Assembly: GCA_017886895.1 (NCBI GenBank)
Contig: JAGHJD010000014.1
Location: 1 to 49,129 of the forward strand
Length of the DNA: 49,129 bases
Source: Clostridia bacterium
GTDB lineage: Bacteria; Bacillota; Clostridia; Christensenellales; Borkfalkiaceae
Reading direction: 5' to 3'
This document shows, piece after piece, positions 41,749 to 49,129 of the stretch (position 1 is its first letter; each line of letters opens with the position of its first letter). The position numbers were made by a program, and so were the translations under genes. Under the pieces are notes generated by a model that had not been told where the DNA came from, searched no databases, and saw nothing but the letters and a program-made list of their open reading frames with translations.

Positions 41749-42873
41749 ATGCAAAAGGCGCCGTTCCGCGCAAACAAGCCGACGGTCGGCAGCAGACTGC
41801 ACCGCCGCGGGGTGCGGGCGGCACTGCTCTCCGCGGCGCTCCTCTTTCTGCTCTGCCTGCTCCTCACCGCCCCGACGCGCTACGCAGAGGCGTGCATGCA
41901 GGGCATCGCGCTGTGGGCAAAGGCAGTATTGCCCGTGCTCTTCCCCTTCCTCGTGCTGACGGGGCTGCTGACAAAGCTCGGCGCGGCGCAGAAACTTGCG
42001 GACAGACTTTCACCGCTGACAAAAAAGATCGGACTGCCCGGCTGTGCCGCGTACTGCCTGCTCGTGAGCCTGCTCTCGGGGTACCCCGTCGGCAGCCGCA
42101 CCGTCGCCGACCTGTACAGGGGCGGCGCGGTCACGCGTGAAGAGGCGCGGCGCATGAGCGTGCTCTGCTCCACTTCGGGGCCCATGTTCCTCGTCGGGAG
42201 CGTGGGCGGCGCCATGTTCCGGAGCGCCGCGGCGGGCGCGGTCTTGCTCGCCGCGCACCTGCTTGCGGTCATAGGCGTATATCTCGCACTGTACTTTGCA
42301 AAGCGGCGAAAAGAGCGAAAAACATCTGCTGTACAGAAAAAACCAGCGTTTTCCGATGCTCAGAAAAATCCTGCATTTCCCGACACGCAGAAAAATCCCG
42401 TGCCGCCCGACGCACTGAACAAACCAAACGGGACTGCCGCACAGCAGAATGCGGACGGCATCCTCGCCGCCTCCGTACAGAGCGGCGTCATGACCGTTCT
42501 GTGCGTGGGCGGATTCATCGCGCTCTTCTTTGTACTCACTGAGGCGCTGACCGACCTGCACGTGCTCGCGCCGCTCGAAGCCCTCTTCGCCCTTCCCCTC
42601 TCTGCCGCAGGCTCCGAAGGAGCCGCCGCAGGATTTTGCGCGGGGCTGCTGGAGGCGACGCAGGGCTGCGCCGCGATCGCCGCGGGCGGCGCGCCGCTCG
42701 CGCTCCCGCTGTGCGCCTTCCTCGTCACGTTCGGGGGCGGGAGCATCCTCGCGCAGCAGCTCGCATTCCTCTCGGGCGCGGGCGTAAAAACGCTGCCCTT
42801 TCTCGGGATAAAGACACTGCAAGGCATAGCAGCTTTCCTCCTATGCCTTGTGTTTTGCCTGTTCCTGTTCTGA
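41749..42873 (+). CDS. YlbJ-like integral membrane protein with Gate domains
   Basis: A polytopic membrane protein of the nucleoside-recognition/Gate family related to sporulation protein YlbJ. Two Gate-like halves have SLLSGYPVGSRTVADLYRGG and STSGPMFLVGSVG in the first and FVTFGGGSILAQQ in the second. A cytoplasmic linker between them holds three 9-residue repeats (QKKPAFSDA, QKNPAFPDT, QKNPVPPDA). The start is unsure: ATG 41620 and ATG 41749 are both open, neither has a clear ribosome site, and the 41620-41748 stretch has a non-coding look. The gene diverges from the patatin-like gene. Confidence 0.78.
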   Translation: MQKAPFRANKPTVGSRLHRRGVRAALLSAALLFLLCLLLTAPTRYAEACMQGIALWAKAVLPVLFPFLVLTGLLTKLGAAQKLADRLSPLTKKIGLPGCAAYCLLVSLLSGYPVGSRTVADLYRGGAVTREEARRMSVLCSTSGPMFLVGSVGGAMFRSAAAGAVLLAAHLLAVIGVYLALYFAKRRKERKTSAVQKKPAFSDAQKNPAFPDTQKNPVPPDALNKPNGTAAQQNADGILAASVQSGVMTVLCVGGFIALFFVLTEALTDLHVLAPLEALFALPLSAAGSEGAAAGFCAGLLEATQGCAAIAAGGAPLALPLCAFLVTFGGGSILAQQLAFLSGAGVKTLPFLGIKTLQGIAAFLLCLVFCLFLF

Positions 42874-42888
42874 ATATACGGCTTGAAA

Positions 42889-42905
42889 ACAGCGCCCACT
42901 CCGGG
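42889..42905 (-). terminator. Weak terminator between convergent genes
   Basis: The stem GCGCCC / GGGCGC (loop ACTCC) is followed on the minus strand by TGTTTTC. It probably serves the alr-pheA operon, and may also stop the + strand gene. Confidence 0.45.
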
Positions 42906-42942
42906 CGCGCGGTTGCGCCGATTCCCGCCTGTTTTTGCACCG

Positions 42943-42979
42943 ATTTTTCGCGGTTTATGCCGCGCATAGTACTTTATAA
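42943..42979. repeat. ATAGTACT element, copy 3
   Basis: TTTATGCCGCGCATAGTACTT, matching copies at 35165 and 40744. It lies just past the pheA stop. Confidence 0.6.
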
Positions 42980-42983
42980 AGGC

Positions 42984-43808
42984 TCAATAACAGCCCAAAA
43001 GTTTGAAATTTTTACTGTATTCCTCCAAACGACGCACGACCGCCTGCACGCTCGGCTCGGCAATGTCTCCCTTGAACTCGATAAAAAAGCAGTACTCCCC
43101 AGGCGAATTTTTGATGGGGCGGGACTCGATCTTGGTCATGTTCAGATCGAACGCGGCGAGGATCTGCAGCATCTTGACGAGCGCGCCCGGCTCGTGCGGG
43201 CAGGTCGCCGCAAAGTAGACGTGCTCACTGTTTTTCGGCAGCGCCCCCCTTCCCTTCTTCACGAGCAGGAAGTGCGTGAAGTTCTTCGGCTCGTCCGCGA
43301 TGTTCCCGCCGAGGAAGGCATAGCCCTCCGCGCGCACGTGCGCGCCGACGATGCCCGCGTCCCCTTCCTCTGTGAGATGAGACAGGCTCTCCGCCGTCGA
43401 CTGCGTTTCAACCAGCTCCGCCCGCGGCAGATTTGCGGCGAGGAACTTCCCGCACTGCAGGATCGCCTGTCTGTGCGAAAAGACGCGCCGCACCTGCGGA
43501 AGGCCCGTCCCCTCCCGCGCGATGAGGCGGTGCTCGATGGGGAGCACGTATTCGCGCACGGCGAACAGCTCTTTATTCGCATACAGCAGGTCGAGATTCT
43601 GCGTAACGGCGCCCTGCAGCGTGTTCTCCACGGGCAGCACGGCGCAGTCCGCCCCGCCCGCTTTGAGCAGTTCAACGGCGGCATAAAAGCTGTTGCAGGG
43701 CACTCCCTGCGCCTGCGGGCAGAGCTTTGCCGCCGCAAGCGAGGAGTAACTCCCCGCAGGCCCCAGATAGGCAGTGCGTTCCGTTTTGCTTTGCACAGAC
43801 GAGGGCAT
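42984..43808 (-). CDS. pheA: Prephenate dehydratase with ACT domain
   Basis: Converts prephenate to phenylpyruvate in phenylalanine synthesis. The 274-residue protein has YLGPAGSYSS, LPVENTLQGAVTQN and TQSTAESLSHL (catalytic Thr region). The C-terminal ACT domain, which binds Phe for feedback, shows HEPGALVKMLQIL and MTKIESRP. The usual SHPQA appears as SHRQA. ATG 43808 begins 4 nt after the DAHP synthase gene. It is the last gene of the operon. Confidence 0.95.
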   Translation of the reverse strand: MPSSVQSKTERTAYLGPAGSYSSLAAAKLCPQAQGVPCNSFYAAVELLKAGGADCAVLPVENTLQGAVTQNLDLLYANKELFAVREYVLPIEHRLIAREGTGLPQVRRVFSHRQAILQCGKFLAANLPRAELVETQSTAESLSHLTEEGDAGIVGAHVRAEGYAFLGGNIADEPKNFTHFLLVKKGRGALPKNSEHVYFAATCPHEPGALVKMLQILAAFDLNMTKIESRPIKNSPGEYCFFIEFKGDIAEPSVQAVVRRLEEYSKNFKLLGCY

Positions 43809-43812
43809 GGCG

Positions 43813-44838
43813 CTACACCTTCTCCGCAATGTCGAGCACGAGGCGCTCGCTGTCCGCCCAGCCAAGGCAGGGGTCGGTGATGGACTTGCCGTACACGACG
43901 TCCTCCTTCTGGTTCCCCTCCTCGATAAAGCTCTCGATCATGAAACCCTTCACGTATTTTTTGAAATCCTTGTCGTAGAGGCGGTTGCCGAGCACCTCCT
44001 CCACAATGCGGATCTGCTGTCTGAACTGTTTTCCCGAATTGGAATGGTTCGCATCGATGACGATCGCGGGGTGTTTCAGCCCCGTCTGCGAATACCCTTC
44101 GATGACCTTCATCACCGTCTCGTAGTGGAAATTCGGAATGTCGTTGCCGTAGCCGTCCACGGCGCCGCGCAGCACCGCATGCGCCAGCTCGTTGCCCGTC
44201 GTGCGTACCTGCCAGTTCTGGTACTTGAACACCTGCCCGCCGCTCTGCGCCGCGTAGATGGAGTTGAGGAGTACGGGAATGGAGCCGCTCATCGGGTTTT
44301 TGATGCCGACGGGCAGTTCGATGCCGCTCGCGACGAGGCGGTGCATCTGGTTCTCGCTCGAGCGCGCGCCGATCGCGATATAGGTCAGAAGGTCCTCGAC
44401 GTACGCGTAGTTTTCGGGGTACAGCATCTCGTCCGCCGCCGACAGCCCGCTCGCACCGATCGCGTCGATATGGAGCTGCCGTATCGTGAGGATCCCTTTT
44501 AAAATGTCCTCGCGGCTCTTGGGGTCGGGCTGGGTGAACATGCCCTTGTAGCCCACGCCCTTGGTGCGCGGCTTGTTCGTGTAGATGCGCGGCACGAGGA
44601 CGATCTTGTCCTTTACCTTTTCGTTGAGCCGACCGAGCCGCTCCACATAGTCGAGCACGGGTTTGCTCTCGTGCGCGGAACAGGGTCCGATAATGACGAG
44701 CAGTTTGTCCGTTTCGCCGCGGATGACTTCCGACGCGAGCCTGTCGCGCTCCGCCTTGATCTTCTTCAGCTCAGCGGGGAGCGGGAGACGGTCTAAGATC
44801 TCCTCTGCGGAAGGGATGAGTTCTTCTCTCTTAAACAT
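43813..44838 (-). CDS. DAHP synthase (3-deoxy-7-phosphoheptulonate synthase), AroFGH type
   Basis: The first step of the shikimate pathway: phosphoenolpyruvate plus erythrose 4-phosphate. A type I class enzyme of 341 residues with IIGPCSAHE, RIYTNKPRTKGVGYKGMF, GARSSENQMHR, GIKNPMSGS and DANHSNSGKQ. The metal-binding Cys is in GPCS. It overlaps coaD by 8 nt. Which aromatic amino acid inhibits it cannot be told. Confidence 0.95.
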   Translation of the reverse strand: MFKREELIPSAEEILDRLPLPAELKKIKAERDRLASEVIRGETDKLLVIIGPCSAHESKPVLDYVERLGRLNEKVKDKIVLVPRIYTNKPRTKGVGYKGMFTQPDPKSREDILKGILTIRQLHIDAIGASGLSAADEMLYPENYAYVEDLLTYIAIGARSSENQMHRLVASGIELPVGIKNPMSGSIPVLLNSIYAAQSGGQVFKYQNWQVRTTGNELAHAVLRGAVDGYGNDIPNFHYETVMKVIEGYSQTGLKHPAIVIDANHSNSGKQFRQQIRIVEEVLGNRLYDKDFKKYVKGFMIESFIEEGNQKEDVVYGKSITDPCLGWADSERLVLDIAEKV

Positions 44839-45325
44839 TGTTCTTCGCCTCTTGCAGGTATTTCCTCAGATCCCCCCTGATCTCCTCCGGAATGTATTTG
44901 TCCACATTTTTTTCAAAGCGCAGCGCGTCCTTGACGAGCGAGGAGCTGATATGCAGAAACTCCTGCCGCGTGGGCAAAAACACCGTGATCATATCCTTAT
45001 ACATATCCATGTTGATGTAGTTGAGCTGCGCCTCGTAGTCGTAATCGGTGCCGTTGCGGATGCCGCGGACGTAGAACTTCGCCCCCTCCCGTTTCAAAAG
45101 GTCGACGGTCAGCCCGTCGTACGCGAGCACGCGCACGTTCTCATAGGCGGCAAACACTTTTTTGAGCATCGAAAGGCGCGCCTCCTCCGAAAAGAGCGGG
45201 CGCTTGTTCGGGTTGATGAGGATCGCCACGATCACCTCATCGAACAGCTCCAAACACTTTAAAACGATGTCCTTGTGCCCGAGCGTGGGCGGGTCGAACG
45301 TACCCGCAAAGACGCACTTTTTCAT
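44831..45325 (-). CDS. coaD: Phosphopantetheine adenylyltransferase
   Basis: The fourth step of coenzyme A synthesis, transferring AMP to 4'-phosphopantetheine. The 164-residue protein has AGTFDPPTLGHKDI (nucleotide-binding TxGH), RGIRNGTDYDYE and the ISSSLVKD motif. It follows rsmD by 3 nt, the order found in many Gram-positives. Confidence 0.96.
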   Translation of the reverse strand: MKKCVFAGTFDPPTLGHKDIVLKCLELFDEVIVAILINPNKRPLFSEEARLSMLKKVFAAYENVRVLAYDGLTVDLLKREGAKFYVRGIRNGTDYDYEAQLNYINMDMYKDMITVFLPTRQEFLHISSSLVKDALRFEKNVDKYIPEEIRGDLRKYLQEAKNNV

Positions 45326-45328
45326 AAA

Positions 45329-45865
45329 TCACTCCTCGCACCGAGAAAAAAAGGTGAGGTGCGCGATGCCGTATCTGCGCGCATCCGTCCTCTCCAATCC
45401 GCAGATCTCCCCTTCAAAAGGAGCGTCGCTCTCTAAAACGGCGACGCCGCCCGCCGCAAGCATGCCCTTTTCCGCGATCAGCGAAAGCGCCTCCCGCCCG
45501 AACCCGCTCTTGTACGGCGGGTCGATAAAGATGAAGTCGAACGGCTCCCCGCCCCTTGCAAGCAGCATGCGGAAATCGAGATTGTACACTTCCGCGCGCT
45601 CGCCGAGCAGCGCGAGATTTTTGCGCAGCACGGCAAGGCTGTCCTTCGAAACGTCGTTGAACACGACGCGCCCCGCGCCGCGCGAGAGAGCCTCCAGCCC
45701 GACGGCGCCGCTGCCGCAGAACAGATCGAGCACGCCCGCACCCGCGATCGCGGGCGCGAGGATGTTGAAGAGCGCCTCGCGCGCCCTGTCCGACGTAGGG
45801 CGGATCTCCCGCCCCTTGAATTCCGCAAGCACCCTGCCGCGGTGTTTCCCGCCGACGATCCTCAC
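45329..45865 (-). CDS. rsmD: 16S rRNA guanine-N2 methyltransferase RsmD
   Basis: Methylates G966 of 16S rRNA. The 178-residue protein has MRIVGGKHRGR at the start, then RPTSDRAREALFNIL, the SAM loop VLDLFCGSGAVGLEALSRG and the catalytic IDPPYKSG. ATG 45865 overlaps the stop of the membrane protein gene (ATGA). Confidence 0.95.
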   Translation of the reverse strand: MRIVGGKHRGRVLAEFKGREIRPTSDRAREALFNILAPAIAGAGVLDLFCGSGAVGLEALSRGAGRVVFNDVSKDSLAVLRKNLALLGERAEVYNLDFRMLLARGGEPFDFIFIDPPYKSGFGREALSLIAEKGMLAAGGVAVLESDAPFEGEICGLERTDARRYGIAHLTFFSRCEE

Positions 45866-46572
45866 CTGCCGCCCTTTCCGCCGCGCGAGCGTTTTTGCTC
45901 TTCGCGCTGCAGATTCAGCGCCTTCTGCTTTTCAAGGCGCGCCTGTTTCTGCTGCTCGATGCGCTCGGAACGCTCTTCGAGGCTGCGCTGGCGTCTGCGC
46001 TCCTTCCTCGCGCCGAGTTCATACCCGACGATGCAGCAGACGAGATAGAGCGCAAGCAGAATGAACCCGTACCACATCAGCCACATTGCAAACGTATCCG
46101 CGCCCGTCGCCATGCTGTAAATGCTGAATACGGGGCTGTACGCCCAGCCGCACACAAAGACCATCACCGTGAGCGCGGCGCGGTTGTCCGCGATCGCACC
46201 GACGAGAATGAGAATGACGGGAATGAGGCAGACCGCAAGCCCGATCGTCAGCCCCTTATACCAGTGATATTCCTTGGCGGGACGGTATTTCCCGTTCGCG
46301 CCGCCCTCGCCGGGCACCTTCCCCTCCCGGTACAGGTCACCCGTCTCTTTCATCTTATATGCCGCCTCTCCCGCCGCGCGGAAGTAAATGAACCCCGCCA
46401 GGCAGCAGAGCGCAAACAGCAGGATATTTAGGACAAGCTCCGCCTCGTCCACCCCGATGGCGAGCACCGCAAACATGGTGATGCCGAACATGAGGTTGAG
46501 GACGAACGGCGTGACCATCCGCCGCAGATATTCGACGACCTCCCAGCCGAAACGGGAAAATTTTTCCTTCAT
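45862..46572 (-). CDS. Unknown membrane protein with basic coiled tail
   Basis: Not recognised. 236 residues with five predicted helices and a highly charged C-terminal tail of about 45 residues, rich in Arg, Glu, Gln and Lys (for example RSLEERSERIEQQKQARLEK), likely helical or coiled coil. Overlapping ATGA junctions on both sides tie it tightly to the cyclo-ligase and rsmD. It is probably cytoplasmic-tailed; no function can be proposed. Confidence 0.8.
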   Translation of the reverse strand: MKEKFSRFGWEVVEYLRRMVTPFVLNLMFGITMFAVLAIGVDEAELVLNILLFALCCLAGFIYFRAAGEAAYKMKETGDLYREGKVPGEGGANGKYRPAKEYHWYKGLTIGLAVCLIPVILILVGAIADNRAALTVMVFVCGWAYSPVFSIYSMATGADTFAMWLMWYGFILLALYLVCCIVGYELGARKERRRQRSLEERSERIEQQKQARLEKQKALNLQREEQKRSRGGKGGR

Positions 46573-47132
46573 GGTTCCTCCGTCTCCCCCCGCCGCAGTA
46601 TGCGAGCCTCGGTGACGAGCGCGTCCAGCCGCGCGTCGTGCTCTTCGGCAGGGATGGTATTTATCAGTTGCGCATCGTAACAGACGCCCGCCCTAAACGA
46701 ACGGCTCTCTTCGCGCGCGAAAAATCTGTCATAATAACCGCCGCCGTACCCCAAGCGGCACAACCGCTTGTCCGCCGCGAGAAGAGGCACGACGCACACG
46801 TCAAACGTCCCCGTGTACGGTTCGCCCGCCGGCTCTTCGATGCCGAACGCACCGCACGCAAGGCTCTGCCCCGTATAGGCAGCCGCGCACATCTCCCGCC
46901 CGCAGACGCGGGGAAGATACACCCGCTTTCCGCGGCGGAGCAGCTCTTCGAGGATGCGCGAGGTGCCCGCCTCCGTCCCGAACGAGCGGTAGACGAAAAA
47001 AGTCTGCCCCGCCGCAACTTCGGGAAGAGAAAAGAAATTCAGAAAAATCAGCCTGTCCCGCTCTCCGCGGTCTGCAAGACCCGCGCGAAGCGCCTTCATC
47101 TCATCGCGAAGGAGCGCCTTTTCACTCTTCAT
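46569..47132 (-). CDS. 5-formyltetrahydrofolate cyclo-ligase
   Basis: Converts 5-formyl-THF to 5,10-methenyl-THF with ATP. The 187-residue protein starts with KSEKALLRDEMKALR (phosphate-binding basic residues). The ATP/folate loop RLGYGGGYYDRFF is intact, as is the preceding VVPLLAADKRLCR. Its stop overlaps the next start (ATGA) and its own start lies within the last codons of alr. Confidence 0.93.
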   Translation of the reverse strand: MKSEKALLRDEMKALRAGLADRGERDRLIFLNFFSLPEVAAGQTFFVYRSFGTEAGTSRILEELLRRGKRVYLPRVCGREMCAAAYTGQSLACGAFGIEEPAGEPYTGTFDVCVVPLLAADKRLCRLGYGGGYYDRFFAREESRSFRAGVCYDAQLINTIPAEEHDARLDALVTEARILRRGETEEP

Positions 47133-48135
47133 ACACCCTCACCGCGCGCCTGCCCGCATTGACGAGCACTTCGTAGGAAATCGTGCCGTATTTCTGCGCG
47201 GCGGCGTCCGCATCGGTCAGTACGGGAACACTCTCGTACTTATGCAGCCCGCCCTCGCGGACGGCAGCGTCCATGCACAGAGGGAATGGCTCGTCTGCCC
47301 GCGGCAGACCGTCCGCATACCCGCAGCGGAGCGTATATAGCCTGCCGCCGCACGGCGCATGGTCGCCGTACCCTGCCCCGCCGTACCTATACGCGCGCTC
47401 CGCCGCGACCGCGGCAAAGACGCGCATTGCGGGCGTGAGCGTGCCCCGCTGGAGAGAGAAACCCTGCGGCAGATAGCCGTACAGCCCGATGCCGACGCGC
47501 ACCGCGTCCTGCACGTATTCTCTGCCCGCGAGCGTGCCGCCCGTAGCGGCAATGTGGCGCTGCAGCCTGCCGCACCGTTCTTCCGCGGCAGAACAAAAGC
47601 GCAAAAACCGCGCTAGCTGCTCCCCGCGCGTCTGCGCGTGTTCGGGGCGGTAGAAATGCGAATAGATCCCTTCGACGCACACGTCCTTTTCATCCAAAGA
47701 AGTGAGCAGCGCCGAAAGCCCGTCCGCATCCAGACCGTAGCGGTTCATGCCCGTATTGACTTTAAGATGACAGCGCGCCCGCACGCCGCAGGCGCGGCAG
47801 GCTCTTTGCAGGAGCGCATAGTCCGCGCAGTCGCCCACCGTAAAGACGAGCCCGTAATATAAGCCGCGCAGCGCCTCCTCTTCGGTGAGCGGCGGGGTCA
47901 GGACGAGGATCTCCTCCGCAACGCCCGCAAGGCGCAGCGCCGCGCCCTCGGAGACGAGGGAGACCGCAAACGCATCGGCTGTGCCGCGCAGCGCCGCCGC
48001 AACGCGCGCCGCGCCGTGCCCGTAGCCGTCCGCCTTGACGACCGCGATCAGCCTTGCCCCGCCCGCGCGCGCCTTGAAATAAGCCGCATTCGCGCGGATC
48101 GCCCCCAACGATACGACCGCCTTCGTCTGCTGCAT
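47122..48135 (-). CDS. alr: Alanine racemase
   Basis: A PLP enzyme making D-alanine for peptidoglycan. The 337-residue protein has the PLP lysine in AVVKADGYGHG (Lys34), LKVNTGMNRYGLD, the VGIGLYGYLP phosphate region and RCGYADGLPR. The second catalytic base (Tyr) is expected in GAGYGDHAP. ATG 48135 is chosen because CGGAGGT lies upstream; a longer frame includes the promoter region and was trimmed. First gene of the seven-gene operon. Confidence 0.95.
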   Translation of the reverse strand: MQQTKAVVSLGAIRANAAYFKARAGGARLIAVVKADGYGHGAARVAAALRGTADAFAVSLVSEGAALRLAGVAEEILVLTPPLTEEEALRGLYYGLVFTVGDCADYALLQRACRACGVRARCHLKVNTGMNRYGLDADGLSALLTSLDEKDVCVEGIYSHFYRPEHAQTRGEQLARFLRFCSAAEERCGRLQRHIAATGGTLAGREYVQDAVRVGIGLYGYLPQGFSLQRGTLTPAMRVFAAVAAERAYRYGGAGYGDHAPCGGRLYTLRCGYADGLPRADEPFPLCMDAAVREGGLHKYESVPVLTDADAAAQKYGTISYEVLVNAGRRAVRVYEE

Positions 48136-48238
48136 AGACCGACCTCCGCAAGCAATCGCTTCGGTAATCAGTATATGAGCGGACGAGAAAAAAAGTCTGC
48201 GCGCATGTTGCACGGGCGCCCGCGCGCACTTATAAAGC

Positions 48239-48267
48239 ATTATACCACACGCGCGCGTATTTAGCAA
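48239..48267 (-). promoter_or_regulatory. Promoter of the alr operon
   Basis: TTGCTA, 17-nt spacer, perfect TATAAT on the minus strand. It gives a leader of about 95 nt, rich in G and C near its 5' end. Confidence 0.85.
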
Positions 48268-48343
48268 ATCTTTTGAAAAATATTCCGCAATTTCACCGCA
48301 TGACCATATACGGCAGACAAATCCGGGCCGTACATAAAACACC

Positions 48344-48369
48344 GCGCCGCGCGGGAATCCGCGCGGCGC
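48344..48369 (-). terminator. Terminator of the XRE regulator gene
   Basis: A perfect 11-bp stem (48344-48354 with 48359-48369, loop GAAT), followed on the minus strand by GGTGTTTT. Confidence 0.7.
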
Positions 48370-48414
48370 AAAAAAACTCCGATTTATCCTGCCCTGCAAG
48401 CGGAGTCTGCACGG

Positions 48415-49005
48415 TCAGCCCATTCGCTTTTCCAGAAAGAAGAACCACAGCACGGTGAGGATCTGCAGCGGGAAGGCGATGACGAACACGCACCACGCCT
48501 CCGGCACGCCGTCGAGCGCCAGAAAGATCGTGAGGGCAAGCGTCCAGATGAGGAAGGAGACGGCGATCGTCCTGTCCCATTTATTCCCCCAGATGCAACT
48601 GAAGATCACTGCGACGATGCCGCAGACGGGAAGAGCGTAAATGAACGCCATCCAGATGCGCCCCTCCACCTTATACAGGTACATTACGCAAAAACAGACC
48701 GTCGCCACAAAAAAGACGACAAGACAGGAGGCGATCAGAAAGATGATCTTGCGCAGTCTGCCGCCCGCGCCGCCGAACCTTGAGCGTTTGGGCGGATGCT
48801 CGGTGACGAGATAATCCAGCGTCACGTCATACAGCTTCGCCAATTCGACGAGCACGGAAATATCGGGCAAACTTTCGCCCCGTTCCCATTTGGAAACGGC
48901 CTTATCCGAATAGTTGAGTTTTTCGGCGACCTGGAGCTGCGTCATGTCCGAAGACTTGCGACAGTTGACCAGGTTGAGCGCCACGATACTCTTCAGATCC
49001 CGCAT
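48415..49005 (-). CDS. XRE-family regulator with membrane domain
   Basis: A 196-residue protein. Residues 1-67 form a Cro/C1-type helix-turn-helix (MTQLQVAEKLNYSDKAVSKWERG and the SLPDISVLVELAKLYDVTLDYL stretch). Residues 85-196 hold four predicted membrane helices. Such membrane-tethered XRE regulators are known in Firmicutes, but the ligand or target here is unknown. ATG 49005 has AGGGGA upstream. It stands alone, upstream of the alr operon. Confidence 0.85.
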   Translation of the reverse strand: MRDLKSIVALNLVNCRKSSDMTQLQVAEKLNYSDKAVSKWERGESLPDISVLVELAKLYDVTLDYLVTEHPPKRSRFGGAGGRLRKIIFLIASCLVVFFVATVCFCVMYLYKVEGRIWMAFIYALPVCGIVAVIFSCIWGNKWDRTIAVSFLIWTLALTIFLALDGVPEAWCVFVIAFPLQILTVLWFFFLEKRMG

Positions 49006-49129
49006 ATCATTCCCCTGCAAAAAATTTCCCCGACCGACGAAAAGTAGTGCCTCGCTGTCCGGACACGCCGCCGCCCCGCCGCCTGCACACTGCAAATCCG
49101 ATGCCGCGCTGTTCGGGCGCTCTCAGCAC
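49006..49129. other. Right edge of window, no gene supported
   Basis: Upstream region of the XRE gene. I see no clear promoter hexamers and no convincing reading frame before the window ends. Confidence 0.3.

Noticed and set aside
48136..48399. Longer N-terminus for alanine racemase
   Set aside because: The extension covers a consensus promoter and has no homology to the family; CGGAGGT marks ATG 48135.

Overview
The window reads as a piece of a GC-rich chromosome from an anaerobic, Gram-positive, Clostridia-like bacterium, probably a gut lineage; the family or genus cannot be fixed from the sequence alone. Reasons: a complete Rnf ferredoxin:NAD+ oxidoreductase operon, a two-subunit class I fumarase, a pth-mfd-foldase cluster, lipoproteins with Gram-positive-style lipoboxes, strong AGGAGG ribosome binding sites, sigma-A-like promoters (TTGNNN-17-TATAAT) and frequent ATGA translational coupling. 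No rRNA, CRISPR array or phage module is present; there is one tRNA (Gly, anticodon CCC).

Layout. 1-957: intergenic repeats only. 958-4087: mreB-like and maf, then a Ppx/GppA phosphatase. 4421-9814: rnfCDGEAB, read right to left. 9925-10710: two half-size TauE/SafE permease genes. 10971-14900: a 1309-residue surface protein of unknown function on the + strand. 15001-15161: a 40-bp minisatellite. 15473-19263: an RsmF-like methyltransferase, a DEDD exonuclease and a ferritin-like protein. 19384-22443 (+): nucleosidase, luxS, ung, apgM, then the tRNA. 23084-29456: PrsA-like lipoprotein, mfd and pth. 29457-30000: repeats. 30001-34209: prs, tadA, an M14 peptidase, rlmH and a CPBP protease. 34312-36993 (+): fumarase alpha, a Vat-type acetyltransferase, fumarase beta and a nitroreductase. 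37130-39260: an AT-richer accessory island. 39386-42873: rarA, a patatin-like lipase and a YlbJ-like membrane protein. 42984-48135: a seven-gene operon (alr, 5-formyl-THF cyclo-ligase, membrane protein, rsmD, coaD, aroF-type, pheA). 48415-49005: an XRE regulator with membrane segments.

How the genes fit together. Rnf couples ferredoxin oxidation to NAD+ reduction and ion export, the usual energy device of fermentative anaerobes. The nucleosidase and LuxS form the SAH detoxification/AI-2 route. The alr operon joins wall precursor, folate, CoA and aromatic amino acid steps. mfd, ung and rarA serve DNA repair; tadA, rlmH, rsmD and the RsmF-like enzyme modify RNA.

The most unusual part is the island. 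A serine recombinase gene lies next to a short segment bounded by 15-bp perfect inverted repeats. Inside the segment is a well-formed promoter pointing at a small membrane protein/lipoprotein operon. This looks like a phase-variable promoter switch. The lipoprotein gene carries an in-frame TGA in its signal peptide. Other items worth attention are the RnfD with a flavin-domain-like extension, the acetyltransferase inside the fumarase operon, the large doubly anchored surface protein, and several dispersed repeat families.
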